Source: Phoronis australis
Lineage: Eukaryota > Phoronida > Phoronidae
DNA: 64,000 bases
NCBI GenBank assembly: GCA_002633005.1
Contig: NMRA01000023.1
Location: forward strand, 610,621 to 674,620
Direction: 5' to 3'
The notes below the pieces were generated by a model. The model did no database searches and had not been told where the DNA came from. It was given only the letters and a program-made list of their open reading frames with translations. The position numbers were made by a program, and so were the translations under genes. Positions within the stretch are counted from its first letter, which is position 1, and the number at the start of each line of letters is the position of its first letter. Below are positions 35,001-50,000 of the stretch, in pieces.

Positions 35001-38000
35001 ACCAAGTCAGTATTTTCTTGGAGCTCTAGCTTTGCTGATTTTTAAGGTTACGTAAGACTTCATTGGCCAGTCTGTGTGTTTAGCCAAATGTCTATAAAAT
35101 CAAAGATTTTGCTTTGAGAAAGTATGAACTTTTGCTGATATAAAATCAAAGATTTTATATCAGCAAAAGTTCATACTTTCTCAAAGCAAAAGGCCTGCAG
35201 AGTTTAATGTTTGACTTTATACCAATGGGCCGTTAATTGGGTCACGCAACCATGTTTTAGTAAAATTTATCTAAGATAAAAGAGAAAGATACATTGATAG
35301 CAAAACAACAGTATCGATAAATGATCCAATTTTATTTGATATGAATGTCGAGGTGAGATCTCAAAACAATATTGCAGTAGATTGCAGCAGGTTTCTTAAA
35401 TATCCTTTTGTATTCGTTTCATGTAGCTTTAGAACGTTTTCATCATCACCATGATGCCATATAATTACATTACATGCATTTATACATACTTATATAATCG
35501 TTTCAGCTCTTACCTTCCTGGGAAGCAGCAGAATCCTTAGAATACTCCGCGTATTTCGAGCTTTCCGAAGCATACGTAGGTACGTGAAAAATGGGCACTG
35601 TACCACCACACCATTTTTGAAGCATCTGATAAACGAGTCGATCAACTGACTAGCTTGATGATTGATTAATTGTGGATGTTTTACCTTCAGCGTTGGCGCC
35701 TTTGCTGGCTTGTCCACTGTTGTGCAAACTATTCTCCAATCAATTCCCGGTAAGTCATTTGTGATAATTTAGAAATACAGTTGTCAAAGATTCCCAGACT
35801 TAAGTCCTTCAAGCAGTCACGTGGGTGCACTTTCTCCCATTGCCTTGTTTGACAGAAACGTTCACGTTCATCAAAATTTCTCAACTACATCGCTTGTCTA
35901 CAGTTGCGAAGTCGACGTACACAGACAACTTTTAAAAGAAGTCTCCAGTCCCACGTGACCAATTACGACCATTGAGGAAGCATTTAAAGCTCCTGGTGCC
36001 AAAAACGACTTTGTTCACGGGCGACGACATTTGGTCTTCCAGAACAACGTCATCGTTTTCTTATCCTTTGGTTGAATTGGTAAAACCTGAAGACTTTCAT
36101 ATTTTGACTTTATCAATTGGGTCACGTGACCATGTCTTTTAAATAAAATTTAGCAAAAAAAGAAGTTATTTCCAAGCAAAACAATGGTATCAATAATGTG
36201 ACCAAATTTGATTTGATATAAAAGTTTAAGAGGAAATCTCGAAAAAACACTACTACTTTTCTAAATTTTTATTTCCTTTTCGTTTTTAGTAACTTTTTCA
36301 TTTTCTTCATAACAATCAAAAAAGTCCGATTTTTGGTAGCCCCTCGTGCAAGTACAGAACATTTTAAAAACAAGTGTCACATGGATCCATTCAACCATTT
36401 TTGAGATAAGATGTTTCGAAGTCTGCCTAATTTGGTCAGTTTTCGAAGGCCCTAAATACCGGGAATTTCCGAATATAGGTACATGTACGTGGACGGATAT
36501 TCGGAAAACAACCTTTCCAAGACATCATTTGAAATGGAATATGCCTCTCGGTGGTATGTTCGGAAAGCGAGGCCTATTGTGGGAAATTGTACCAAACATT
36601 TTATGAAGCAGTTTTTGTGAAACAAACATGAGTTGGGAAGTTTTTTGAAATAAACAGTTCGCTTTTTATGTGTGCTCTAGTAGTTGTTCTTCAATACTTA
36701 CTTTGCATCTAAATACATTGCCTTAAAACTGCCATTCGTACTGGGCTAACAAAAGAATCCATAAGATTTTCAAACATGCAAACAGTTACTGAAAATACAC
36801 CCATGGGCGTACTTTTGGGTAAGCCTATTTTCGAAAAATTTCGTTAACCTTAAGCAGCCCAAATTCTATTGGTAGGTAAACGCTATAAAACTTGATAACT
36901 TCGAAGCGCATATTTTGGATAGGGTCAACGGCGCTTTTTAAAAGTCAAAGGTCAATGGATGCAACAGAGACTTTTGAGCTAGCCTTTTCACTTCATAACA
37001 TTCACAAACTTTGGGGGTAATTAGTGGCAACCGTGCGTAATTAAGAGCATTATGTTCAGCTAATTTGTACTTTTATTCTTTACAAGGGATAACTCTCATT
37101 TTCACAGTGATTCAACGAACCAAAATATCAAATCTTACTGGTTATATTGTTCAGACTTACATGGGCTACGAAGGGGTCAACCAGTAAATTTCTTGAGTTA
37201 GACTCTGGAAGTTATATTACGAAGCAGACGTAAATAGATGCATCAGCGGGAGAATTTTAGTAAAGCAATGGCAGCTTACCACGTGGGACCGATGGCTCTT
37301 ATCGCCACCACAGAACTCTAGCCCTGGAATGCCAACTCCGATCTCGTGGCCACGTGTAGTCTATGTTACCGCTAACAATAGACATTATAACACATTTTTA
37401 CGATTGTTATGTTACTAAAGAAAGTGGACTTCTCAAAGAGACAACGTTATTTTGAACACCTATTGCATAGTTGTTACGGTAAACATTCGAGAACGAAAAT
37501 GCGGAACAACTAGTATAAAGAGTGGGACATCAGGATAAATGCCGGGCATTTGGGTCTAAGCCAAAAGTTAAGGATGTAATGTTCGCTGCAAAACACAAAG
37601 ACGTACCGAAAGCGTTTTCTGGTCGAACGGGAGATGTTGTTACTTGAGGGGGAAATTGCGGGTGCCGCAAAAACCCATGAAACGTCCAGTTTTTTTCTTT
37701 TTGTCCATCGGGAAAATATGGCTATGTCGCTTGGAAAATTGCACTAGTATATGATAATACATGTACGTCAATTTGGCTGGGTGTCTGAAAGCGGGGCATT
37801 TAAGTGGTGTAGCGGACTGTCGGAAAAAATAAAAAAGTGGGACAGTTCGCCAAGAGCTGGACAATTGGCAGAAACTCTGGACGCTCTCAGCAACAGGATG
37901 TTCTGGATTGATTCCTTTTACAAGGCAAACATTTTTTAACATTATATTACCCGGGTATAGGGAAATACTACAGATAACAGTAGGCCTAATACTCAGAAAT

Positions 38001-41000
38001 CGAATTAACAACAAACGGCATCTGGGCAACAGTTGAATATTGCACAAATGAACTATAATAGAAACAATTGAAAACAGTAATAATACACACGTGCACACGG
38101 ACGCACGCACACACACACATANNNNNNNNNNNNNNNNNACACACACACACACACAACAACAACAATTATGAGTAATTTTTTGAAAGTTACGTAAGCACGT
38201 AAATGTCTTGTCGAAACACATCTGCCATGTAGTATGATAGGTTGTCGAAAGCGGTTCTACGACTGGAGCTGAAAAGACGTTAGAGGCCAAACTCTACTGG
38301 CATCTACCCAAGGACACAGGTTTAGTGCTTATATGACCACTGCAGTTGCCGGATTTTTTGACTAATTTTGGTGATTATATGGAAACACATCTCAAGAGTC
38401 TCGCTTGATGAGCAATAATGACAAAATGAAATTGAAGCAATGAAATTAGGCTTGATTTAATAACTACGACTCTCAATCAAAACCTGGTCGAGCAGGCAGC
38501 CGGAAATTCTCAGTGCGAACTCTCGGGTCGCAAGCTGCAATAATAAAATACATTGGTCACACGCAGAAGTTGGCATTCCAGAGCAACAGTTCTATGTCGC
38601 CACGTAGCTTTACCAGGACGTATTATTTCTTCTTCGCAACTGGTGGCATAGGGGGACACTTTGACTTCGTGAAAATACCCATTTGCAATGTATGTGATGA
38701 GTGTTAAACAAAATGTATGCCATGTGACATTTACAACTCCATTGTCACAACATGAGGGCACTATGACGAAACGTACCAACGATTTCCAAACTTCTGATGG
38801 GATCTAGTGAACCCGTTTAAAGGGTCATAGGTCAATGAGTATAAAAGTGTAAATATTAATGTATGTCAAATCCATGCTTATGTTTGGCTCATCCAAAACT
38901 TTAGGTTACCAGGTTAAATTTTGGGATGAAGAAGAGTATTTTTCTGTTGAACTGTACAGCTTTACCTACTTGCCCTTTATAACTGTATTAGAGAAAACTC
39001 TGAAATCCATGCCAATCAATATCTGTGGTCAGTCTACGACTCACTGCTCACGAGCGTACGCCACGCACATAGTTCTAAGGGCTCACACCCAATTGACTAT
39101 CACGTGTTTATGTTCTTATTTACATTTCCTCAGATATGGCGAACATTGTTCTTCTGCTCTTGATAATCCTGCTCGTCTTTGCCGTGATGGGATGTGCTCT
39201 CTTCGGAAAGGAGTTAGACCATCACTTTGGCGACCTAATTATTGGTAATAGTTACGAGTGATTGGCTGCACTTGATTTACTTCGCCGGCTCAGCCGAATC
39301 AGCCAGTTAGGACATCTGATTGATCTGTTAGCCGGAAGTCGTCGTAAAGAAACAATCGGTTAAAAGTTCAGTAGCTGTTTCGCGGGGAAAAAATCTAGCC
39401 AAAATCACAATATCCCCCGTAATCTTGCGAAGTTTGGATTTGTAGCGAGGTCCTAGCGTTAGTCCTAGCTATACTGAACTCTACATGTACGCAGATGTCT
39501 TATCCGTTTGACCAGCGAATTGAGTCAACGTTGTTTTGTTCAGTTTTACCAGTGCAAGACTGTAAGTATCGTAACGTTCGACGATGCTTGCATGTGTACT
39601 TGTGGACACACTTTCTCGTAATACATGGTTGTCCCAGTATGTGAGCATTTTAAAACCATGCCCTCAATACTATCACTTTTTGTATCACACGTCATAAATT
39701 TGCGACTACTGTTTCATAATGTGTTCGTGAAATATAAACGGTAGGCCTACACCTGCATTACGTCGTTCTCCAAGCTCTTATTGATTTCAGCGTTATTCTC
39801 GCTGTTCATCTTCGTCACTCAAGATGGATGGGTAGGCATATACCACGATTTCAAGGTAATTTTGAGTATTTTTCAGTACTCACTAAACGTTAAACTTGAT
39901 TATCGCACGTCGCGATGTGCCTTACGTGTACTGCTGGTGATATATCGTACTTAATTTTAATGTGCCACGGGCAGTGGAGGTGGACAGAAAAAGAAGAGTG
40001 TAAGGAAAGATGGATGAGAAACTAGAGAATAAACGAAAGGGCAAAGCAGAGGAGAGAGAGAGAGAGCGAACTAAAAAGGGGGAACTTGGCTAGTCAATGG
40101 CACTATGGGAGCCAACGATTAAAGTATCCTGTATTGTTTCATTGCTTCTGCATTTCAGAACACCAAAACAGAGGTAGAGGTCCTTGGTGCTGTATTTTGT
40201 TTTCTTGTCATCTTACTGGGTGCCTTCGTTTTCGCTAACCTGATCGTTGCAGTGGTCGTCACAAACTTGGTATGTTTTCGTTTTTCTTAGGATAATTCCC
40301 GTATTCCGCAGTCCCGCTCTTCTTGACCGTGAGGTAAGATTATGTTTATTGTACAACGGTGGCGCTGTGTTCATGACGGGCTTCGCTGCCAATCATCCAG
40401 GGTGAAATGTGGCATCCCGCATCCATGGATATTTATCCAGTTTATCCCACTTCCTTTGAATCGGCATTACAGCCAACGGCACAGCAGAAATATTTTCCCG
40501 GCATGACTTGAATATGGTCCAGTCATTCTAGGGCTCCAGAGGACACAAGCTAGAAAAAATTGCAACAGAGGGTTTTTTGCATAAATGGCATCTTCAAACA
40601 TCTCTTATTGTCAGAAAAAAATCTACCGAAATCGGAGTGGCGGAAGTCGGTTTTTCAAGATGGCGGAAAAATGACCGACAAAACGGGTGTTTACTGTTTT
40701 CTGGCATACTACTCTTATGTAACAGCTAAAAATAAAACAATAAAGTTTGTAATTGATTATATACTTTTCATAACAGGCATACCAATCAAAAGACGCCAAT
40801 TTTCCGTAAAACCAATATGGCCGACAAAATGGCGGCCGAAACGGCAATTTGGTAAATGTTGCAAGATTTCTTTTATATTTTGCCCTGAAAATGGCAAAAG
40901 TTTTATTCTTTTGTAAGTTAGACAATTGAAAATGTCTGGACCTTACAATTGGTCACTGGTTTGCGAGAAAAAAATCAAGATGGCTGACAAAATGGCCACC

Positions 41001-44000
41001 AAAATGGCTGCCAATTCACAAACCCCAATTTACCGCACTTACGTTCTGCAAACTTTGTTTGTAACCTGATACGCATTTACACAAAAACATTTTACAATCT
41101 ACAGTCAGGGTTAATGAGTTCTTTGTTTCTATAATTTGTTTTTAAGATTTATATACTAAATGTGGAATTTTAATCACATTTTAGACTATATAACATAAAA
41201 GTCGGTGTTTTCAGAAAAGGCTTTAGTTAAATTTTCATAATATATTTTACAAACTCATATATTTTTCTGTAAAATATATTCATATGAGGTATCAAAATAA
41301 TATTTTTTAGAAAAATGTGTTATTCTGGTGAGTTATTGGCTTATTCATTATACAAACCCTTAATAAAATTGGGCAGGAAGTGGCTTTTTTCTCTGTTATT
41401 GGAGATATTATTAGTTGTTCCCAAGCACCGATTTCGTCTGCTGCTGGCATGTATTGAGAATTTGGCTGCTGATTTCACCTGAATTTGATGAAGAGCAAAT
41501 AGGATTGTGTAACAAAAAGTTATTAATTAAATTTTAATAGTTAGGACTCACAATTTGTTTATATGAACATAGGTAACTGATTTTAGAGGAAATTAGTGCC
41601 TGCAAACAAAACTACAGTGACCTGAAGTCACTTGTTCTTAGCCAGGCTTGGAAGATTTCATACTCGGAGATGAGCTTTCTGGAATGTATTGGATACGTAA
41701 TGTCAAGCACAGGGCTTCAAGAAGTTCTTGAGACGGTGTAAGCATCAAACAGTGTGATCCTTATATTAAATGGAAAAAGTGTGGATAGAGCAGTGAGGGG
41801 GCATATGTTGGTAGACTCAGCACTGAATGCTATCATGAAAGCCAGAACATTCAACATTCCACTTCCAAATATTGACAGATCAAGTAACGCCAATCCAAAA
41901 CCAATGAAGAAAGAAATTCATGTTCTTCAGAAATTCCAGGAGTCCAGAATGTCACCAACACAGAACACACAGATTACATGCCAAGAGCAGTTCAATGCTT
42001 GTACACAGCCTTTGGCTCGTCAGAAGATGAAGACAGATTTTCAGACATCTCAGACATCCCAACTGATCACATAACTAGATGTATACTATGGGGCATGCCA
42101 TATCCAGCCAGTGTCTTCCGATTCTGAACCTTGGATTACGGTGAAATGCCCTCACGAGAGTTCACTTCTGGTTTCCGACCTACTGCCACTGGTATATTCA
42201 AACACGACTGAATCAGAGTATAGGTCTTCAGAATTCACAGTGACAGAGAATAGTTCGTCAAAAGAATCAATGTCCAATGATATTCTTCATGATGATTTGA
42301 GAGCTGGTCTGAAGCAGTGTGATGATCTTATTGCTGGCATGACGTCTGTGTGCGACGATGTATGCTGGACGGAGTGTCTTGTGGGTGTCCATAAAAAATC
42401 AAAGCACATAAATCAGACTTGTCCGTGCAAAGTCGAATCATTAGTCTTTGACTACAGTATATGAAGATGATTGACATCCTTCGACTTTTTTAAAAGCAGA
42501 AATAACGTCAGATTGGGAGCTTCACCTAAAAGCAGTTTCTGAAATGCTGCCTTACTTTGCAGCTGCTGGTCACAACTCTTATGCAAAATCTTCATACATA
42601 TACTTGACTGAAGCAGACATAGCACCCGTCCAGACGTCTATGACCAACAAACCATAAGACAAAGTGACAGATTATGGGCAGGCTTGTCATGATGAGATAT
42701 GATCTGGTAATTGAACAACTGCTCATGAAAAGTATTAAAGCAACAGGAGGTTTAACTAGAGGTTTGCGAAATGGGAGATACACAGAGTGCACCGTTGAAT
42801 TCCTCCACAACAGTAACCCATTTTAAAGAGAAACATTACAGAACATCGCCATTGGTGTGACTGCAGACACATGCGTCAGTGCCGAAAATGCCGGAGAAGT
42901 GGGGAAGGAGGTTCACTTTTCTATGGAGGGGTCAAGTGTGAACGACTTCACATTCAGAAAGAAAGACAAGGTTGTGGCAATGACAAGTCAATCAGTTCAT
43001 GTTGCTAATAGTAATTTTACACAAGTGGATCCACGACTGCTATTTCAGCGAATCCTGACAGCTGCAAAAGACAACAGTGAAAGTTCATCAAGCCTTTTGA
43101 AGTTTGAGCTGTGTGTTGGTTCCCCTGTTCTTTTTGATACATCTGGTCTTCCCAGATTCGCTAATAAATCAATATGAGCTGATGCACTCTGATCCAGTGG
43201 AGGACTACCTGAGGATTTCAATTTCCAGAAAACACGGTGATGCACGTAATCGACGACGGTTCTCTCCTTCACCGTATTCCATGGCCTAGAGGCGAAACGT
43301 TTCAGTCATTTGGTAGAGCTTATGTGGATTACATCAGCAAGTGCACCCCGCCTACTGTTGTTTTTGATGGTTACTGAGACGGACCATCAACTAAAGATGT
43401 CTCCCATGTTCGAAGACTGGGTGGGTTGGTTGAAACTGAAGTTCACTTCAATGGTGATATGGTGATCAAGTAAAAAAGGAACATTTTTGGCAAAAAGCAA
43501 AAACAAACGATTCACTCACTTCTTGTCAAGTTTGCTAGGAAATGCTGGTTGCACAGTGGTACAAGCTCAAGGTGACGTAGATGTTTTAATTGTAGAAACA
43601 GCAGTAGAGAACGCAGCACAGGGTCCAACTACCCTTATTGCAGACGATACAGACTTGTTGATTCTTTTGCGTTACCATGCTACTTCACAACAAATTTCAT
43701 GTTCATGAGACACCAAAGCAAGAGAAGAGTCTGGGACATCAAGGAACTACAGTTGTCTCTTGGTGCCGAAACTTGCGCAGATTTGCCATTTGCGCATGCA
43801 ATAGGTGGTTGCAACACAACATTACAGCTGTTCGGTATTAGCAAAGGCTCTCCCATTCAAGAAACTGCGTGATCGAGAATTGTGCAAAAACTCTGGTCAG
43901 AGTATTCACTAGACACATGCAGCTGAAGCAAGACATATTTGAAGCTGGTAAGAGTTGTATCTGTGCTTCATGGCGGTAGTGGCTCTGGAAATTTGGACGA

Positions 44001-47000
44001 CTTGTGATACAGGCAATTTGTGGATGAGGTGTCAGACTAGCCACAGTCCAAATACAGTCATTATCACCAACTTTCTTCAGTAGCTAAATTCCATGCTGCC
44101 GGGACATATTATCAAGAGCAAGAGCGGTCAAATTTCCGTGGCAGTGACTCGCTGTATTGGGGATGGATGATGGCAGGTGGAAAATTCATTCCCACGACGA
44201 CGGACCATTCAGCAGCACCAGATAACCTGCTGAAAGTAGTGAGATGCTCGGGTAAGACCAACTGCAGTTCCAAGAGATGTTCTTGCAGGAAGTTAGGATA
44301 GCCGTACTCGGTTGCATGTGGAGAATGCCGTGGTTTTAGCTGCAGCAGTTCATTCTGAGTTGACAGAGATTAGTTGTATAAATACTGGTTGATTGTGTAT
44401 AGATTCACTAGCATTTACAACTAACTGGAAGTGACACAGACAGTATGGATAGCAAATCACTGAATTAATTACAGAGAGTTATTTTCAATACAGCACATTT
44501 TTCAGGAGGAGAATGATCCTTCAGTTCAGACAAACCTGATGTTTTTCACCCAAATAAGTTATTCGTTAAACCATCTTGAAAATGGTAGTCGTAATCATCA
44601 AGAGCTAGACAAAAATTATTGTAATGGATGTGCTGACTTAAAAAGCTCAGGATGTGGCGTGTCTCTGGAATCTGAAGTTCTTACACGAAGCAACTATTTG
44701 GTGGCCATCTTAGAAAATGGTGGAAGTAATCATTAGAGCCAAACGCAATGAGTCTAAATGGATTAGCCGACCCAGAAAACCAATGATACTTGAAGCAAGA
44801 CGACACACTAATCTGTTTGTGCGAAGTTGTGCGATTCGAAATAGTTTTGAAGGCCATCTTGGAAAATGGCTGATGGTGTCACCACGGCCATGCAAAACTT
44901 TTCCAATGGATTTGTTGACCCACAAAAGATAGGTAAACATTTTTGAATTTTTAATCTATCACATTTCACTCTCGAGTTATAATGATCATCTGCAAATCTG
45001 GTGGAAGTAATCATTAGTGCCAAATGCAATGCCTCTCAATGGATTAGTCGACCCACAAAACCTATGATGCGATGTTTGAAGCAAGACGACACACTAAACT
45101 GTTCGTGTGAAGTTGTGCAACTCAAGTAGATTTGGCGGCCATCTTGGAAAATGGCGGACGGTGTCACCACAACCATGTAAAACCATTTTCAATGGAATTG
45201 TTGACCCACAAAACATAGGTAAACCTTTTTGAATTTTACTCTATCACATTCCACTCTTGAGTTATAGTGCGCATCAGAAAATCTGGCAGCCATTTTGTCC
45301 GCTATCTTGAAAAACCAACTTCCGACACTCCGATTCCGGTAGACTTTTTTCCCACTAAGGCGTGTGAAAGGATACGATTTATGCAATAAAACCTTCTGTT
45401 GCATTTTTTCCGGGTTATCCTTAGAATGACTGGACTAACTGGACTATAAAATATTCAGGCAACAGATTCTAACATGTGAATCTCCATTGGAGCAAAAGCG
45501 TGGCTGCTGATCTGCTTGCTTGGAGGTGTGCCGCTATTTCGTACCTCACGGCATAGGTGAGTGATGAATGCGGAAGGCGAGAATTACTGTTACATGAGAT
45601 CGTTTGATTCTGTAGTACTTCAACGATGAAAGCCAATGTTTCGGGTTATATGCGTTCTAAAACCTCATTATCTTAAAAACTTGTTTCGTCATTATCACTG
45701 GCTCTTGTTCACTATGAATGAAGAGCCGTAGTTATGATACCTATGAGATGAGCAGTTACATGTTAGTGATATATAATCGCCTCAACAATGAGTTTTCGGC
45801 ATCGTACACAGAGGTCCTATTCAATGGATGTTTCGACAAAATCCGTTAGGCCACGCCAACAATAGTTATAGTTGAGAAGTGTCAATCGGGAAAATCAAAT
45901 TTGACGGAGGTCCTCTGCAAGTGCACAATGATGATATTTTAGTAAAACTGATACCGCATATGGAACCAAAGAATCATGAAGAGCCTCGGAGGAAAATTAA
46001 ACGTTAGCCGTTACACACAGCGATACCTTTTCGATACCTTGAGTCAGTTTGAAGATTTCTTAACCATTCCCATCAACAGTTTCATAAAGATATCGATATC
46101 GTTGCAAACAGCCTGGTACTGTGGTTGGGTTGCTAGTATGGTTATTTTACTCTGCATTTAGTATTCGGGAACATGATTAGATGTGCTGGTCGTTGATATG
46201 AATTGTAAATGTTCATCGAAAAGTCATATTCTTGCTTTCGTTTGTAAGGAATGTTTTTAGAACTAAAGACGGAGGGGGGAGCGTAGTGTTCAGATCTTCC
46301 CACGCCCTGATTGGCTGGAATTGATATCATGATACCCATATTAGTCGGTCATGGTGTTTTCTCAGCTTAAATGAATGCAGAGACAAAATGCTAGAAACTC
46401 ACTGTTGGGTTGTGGACGCCATGTCATTATTGTTCCGCGAATAATTAATGATGCCTCAGGAATAGTAGTTAAACCTCAACGTTGTTTCTAAGGAGATTTG
46501 GAAACATAGCAAATATGTTGCTTGTTCCTTACCTGAAAGCTTGACAGAAATGAAATCTCAAGTTTGTGTTCAGTTTAAGTATCATGCGTTTTTTCAGTCA
46601 CAATTTGTGATTTCCAATTGCAACTGCGACAATTACATTCAGCTGAACGAAATTTTTAGTTCTGTCAATAAATGAACCTTCTGTGAAAAAATAACTTAAA
46701 CAGCTTTGCACTTATTAAACTAGCACCAGCCTGTGCTATAAAAAAATTCTTGGCTTGGAAAGAACTGAACATTTGATTGAAGTCACGCTCAATAATTTGG
46801 GATAACCCACCTCGTCATTTTGTGTGATCAATGCGTCTCGGATGATGCACTGAAGTTGTACTGCTTGCTTGTCGTAGGAAGTCGCCATCCGCGAAATCAG
46901 AACAGAGCAAAAAGCCCACGCTGATGTCTTGTCTGTTCCTGAAGCGGGGTCGGAGGACAGTTTCCATGAGTTTACTAAGAACAAAAAGGTCGACATTATT

Positions 47001-50000
47001 CCCGATCACGGAGCACGAGAAGAAGCCGATATCGATCAACAAAAGCCTCTGCTATTAGTCGTGAGAAAACACATTCATTATTCTGTCAAATTGATATCAG
47101 TTTAAATAGAGCGGTTTGATGTACTGAGTTGGCCTCGGGTGAAAGAATGGTGATTTAATTTGGTACAAACATAATATAATAGAAATGCCGGAGTCAAAGG
47201 TTATAAAATAAGCATTTCATTACCTAAATTACTAATACTAACTTATAAATCCCAGTACTAGTGAGCCCAGTCGCCTGACTAAAAAACCGGTCGTAAACCC
47301 CGTATTCGTAATTCGCGCACAAACTGTTCCGGTAAGCTAGGTAGGTCACCTGCACCCGTTCCTCTTAAAGAGGCATAGAACGTAAAAATTCGCAAACAAT
47401 ACCTTTTGAACAGATCGTGGCAAATCTACTTTTTAGGGATACTAACGCAAGAGTCATTCACTTTGAAAATTGTGAAAATTTCGAGAAAAATTCGTGAGAT
47501 TCACCATTTTTAAAATTCAGACGAAAGATAAACTCTTTCATCCTAATACGGTTTCCAAATTTTCCGACCCTAAAATATGTATGCGCGCATGCGCTCAAAG
47601 AAGTCGGCATGGCTGCTGCCCGAAATTGTCATTTTTTGTTTACATTAAAGGTCAAATGTTACATTTCCCATATAAGGAAAATGTGTTACGTCTATATCTT
47701 GCCATACCAAACAAGGATGGGTGCTTTCCCGTGTTGGAGAAAAATTGACGAAGTGACGACCAGTTGACAGATCTCTTTTTTGAAACTTGAAACTATAGGA
47801 AAAATGCTTTGAGCAAACCGTAAAAATACCTGGTGAACAGTTTGACCTCTATTTCAGTGGCAGAGAACAACTTTGGTTAATTCAATTTAGTCTGTTTTTT
47901 GCTTTCTATACCACTTAAATATCTCGTGCTGTTTTCTTTGCGGCCTGTTCCTCTAAATAACCTTAGCCTCGTTCTAGCCTTCTACGCACAATCAGTGTCG
48001 GCAGAAGCCGGTAACCCACGCAAGCATTATCTCCTACACTTCCTTCTTTGTAGAGTCACATGGGTTGTCTTGTCTGATAGGGGTGATTCAGTGCTGTCCC
48101 CTTACTACGAACTGACACAAGCATAAGTGGAATTATCATGTGTTGCCGTAACAAAGATTTATTGTGATGAGGGGACCAAGTTTGTACGTTTGTTGAGATG
48201 GCCAACCATTGTTGCTAAGTTTCTCGAAATCATTCCATGACCATCATGAGTCGGAATTAATTGCAATAGGAACCCCGTGAGCGTGCGCCTCTCATTTAAA
48301 GCACGTTTTTGACCAAATTTGCCATCCCAAGATCGTCTCATCGATGTTAAAATGGGCTCTGAGATTGAGAATGATGTCCCCAAGCTCAGGAAATGGCCTA
48401 TTTAGGGACCCAGGCGTTTTTACATTATTTGCATTATAGTATATCGTTCGGCAATCTTCTTGGTATATGAGCCATACATGGCAAAAACGCTTGTGATCTC
48501 TTCAAAGGGTCTAAACACTAGCCGTATAGAATGCTACTGATTTACAGTATAATTGCGAATTGCATTTCGCCCTGTTTACTCTTTTAATATCGGTCTCGAA
48601 CGTTTTCTTACTATGACAACACTTGGCTTGTCCCGTTACAAACTTACAGACCAGCAACAGGTCAAGAAACGCGTCGGATTCCATTCAAAATGGACCAGTA
48701 TGGAGGCACAAAGACTATCTCCGCTTGTAAATCGCAGATCGGCTGTTGATTTTGATTCTTCGGATGAGAACTCTAATTATATTTAAAGTGACAGCTAAAC
48801 ACGACGAAATACAGCTCTTTCAAGTGTCATTTCTATTTTCAGGAACTGAACCACGTTCCCCTAGATTCCATGGTATCCTATTTTGTGATCTTAAATGCAA
48901 TCGAGGAAAATTTAACAGAATACAAGGCTATTCGAGAAGACTTGGATAAGGTTAGTTTACAAATTCTGGTCTGAACTCAAATTGGCGTTCTCTGGCACTC
49001 GTCGCATTTGTGTTTGATAGACTAATACGATGTTCCAAATGAGCTCAACTCTTAAACGGTAGTGACACATAGGACGGATGATGGATATTTGTAATGAATG
49101 TGGTCTCTGTGAGCCGGCAATATTTTCTGGCATAGAAGCTAAGTTGAGACGATACACTTGCACATGTTAAAAAGGAATCACTGGTATTTACTACGTCGCT
49201 TTCCATTTCTTCCAGATAGCAGAAGTAATCATGGCGGCCAATTTTGGTTCCGAGCGAGAGGACGGAGAAGACCATTACGCTGAATATTTAAAACATTCAG
49301 GAAAAAACGCGCCGTCCGACATGTCTATGGTGGCAGATAAGCTGGCATGTACTATTGTGACGTGCAGTATTTGTTGACTCGCTTTCTCCTCACTTTCTGT
49401 TTAAATATGGAAATCATGAAATGAGCTAATTAACTGTATTGAACTGGACTCGAAATTTTCTTTGCCATGAGAGCAATTGGCCTTCAAAACGGGATTGGTT
49501 TAATTTTGGAAAGGCTGGCGATCCTTTTCAAAGTAGAGACTTTTGACACTCTTTTTGAAAAGTTACTCAACTTGCTAATGCCGTGGACTACTCATGTTCT
49601 GGAGTTTATGTCTCCAAAGGTTGTTGTACTTTTCACTGTTATCATTGTCAGTGAAGGGAAATCATACTTATTAAGTTAAATTACAGAAGAAAGGTGACAT
49701 ATTGTCGAATCTCATGAAGATGAAAACAAGCAACATAACGGGATTTGACCGCAAACCGCGGAGGCAAAGCACTAAGGTAATATCAAATCGTCTGCGATAT
49801 GAAACATTCTCTAAATGCTTATGACTACGGTGGGCTAACAAAGATGTCTACTTTTTAAGAACGATCATGGGCAGGCCTCGACGTTTTAATAAACTGTACG
49901 TGCAAGAAATGGAATGACTAAAATGCTATGGATGATTTCCAATACCTTTATTCACGTACAGTATTTTGGGTAATAGTCGCTTAAAGAGGTCCTGGATTTT

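Noticed and set aside
37640-38290. 216-codon minus-strand frame
   Set aside because: It runs through an N gap and a CA microsatellite and has no recognisable domain.
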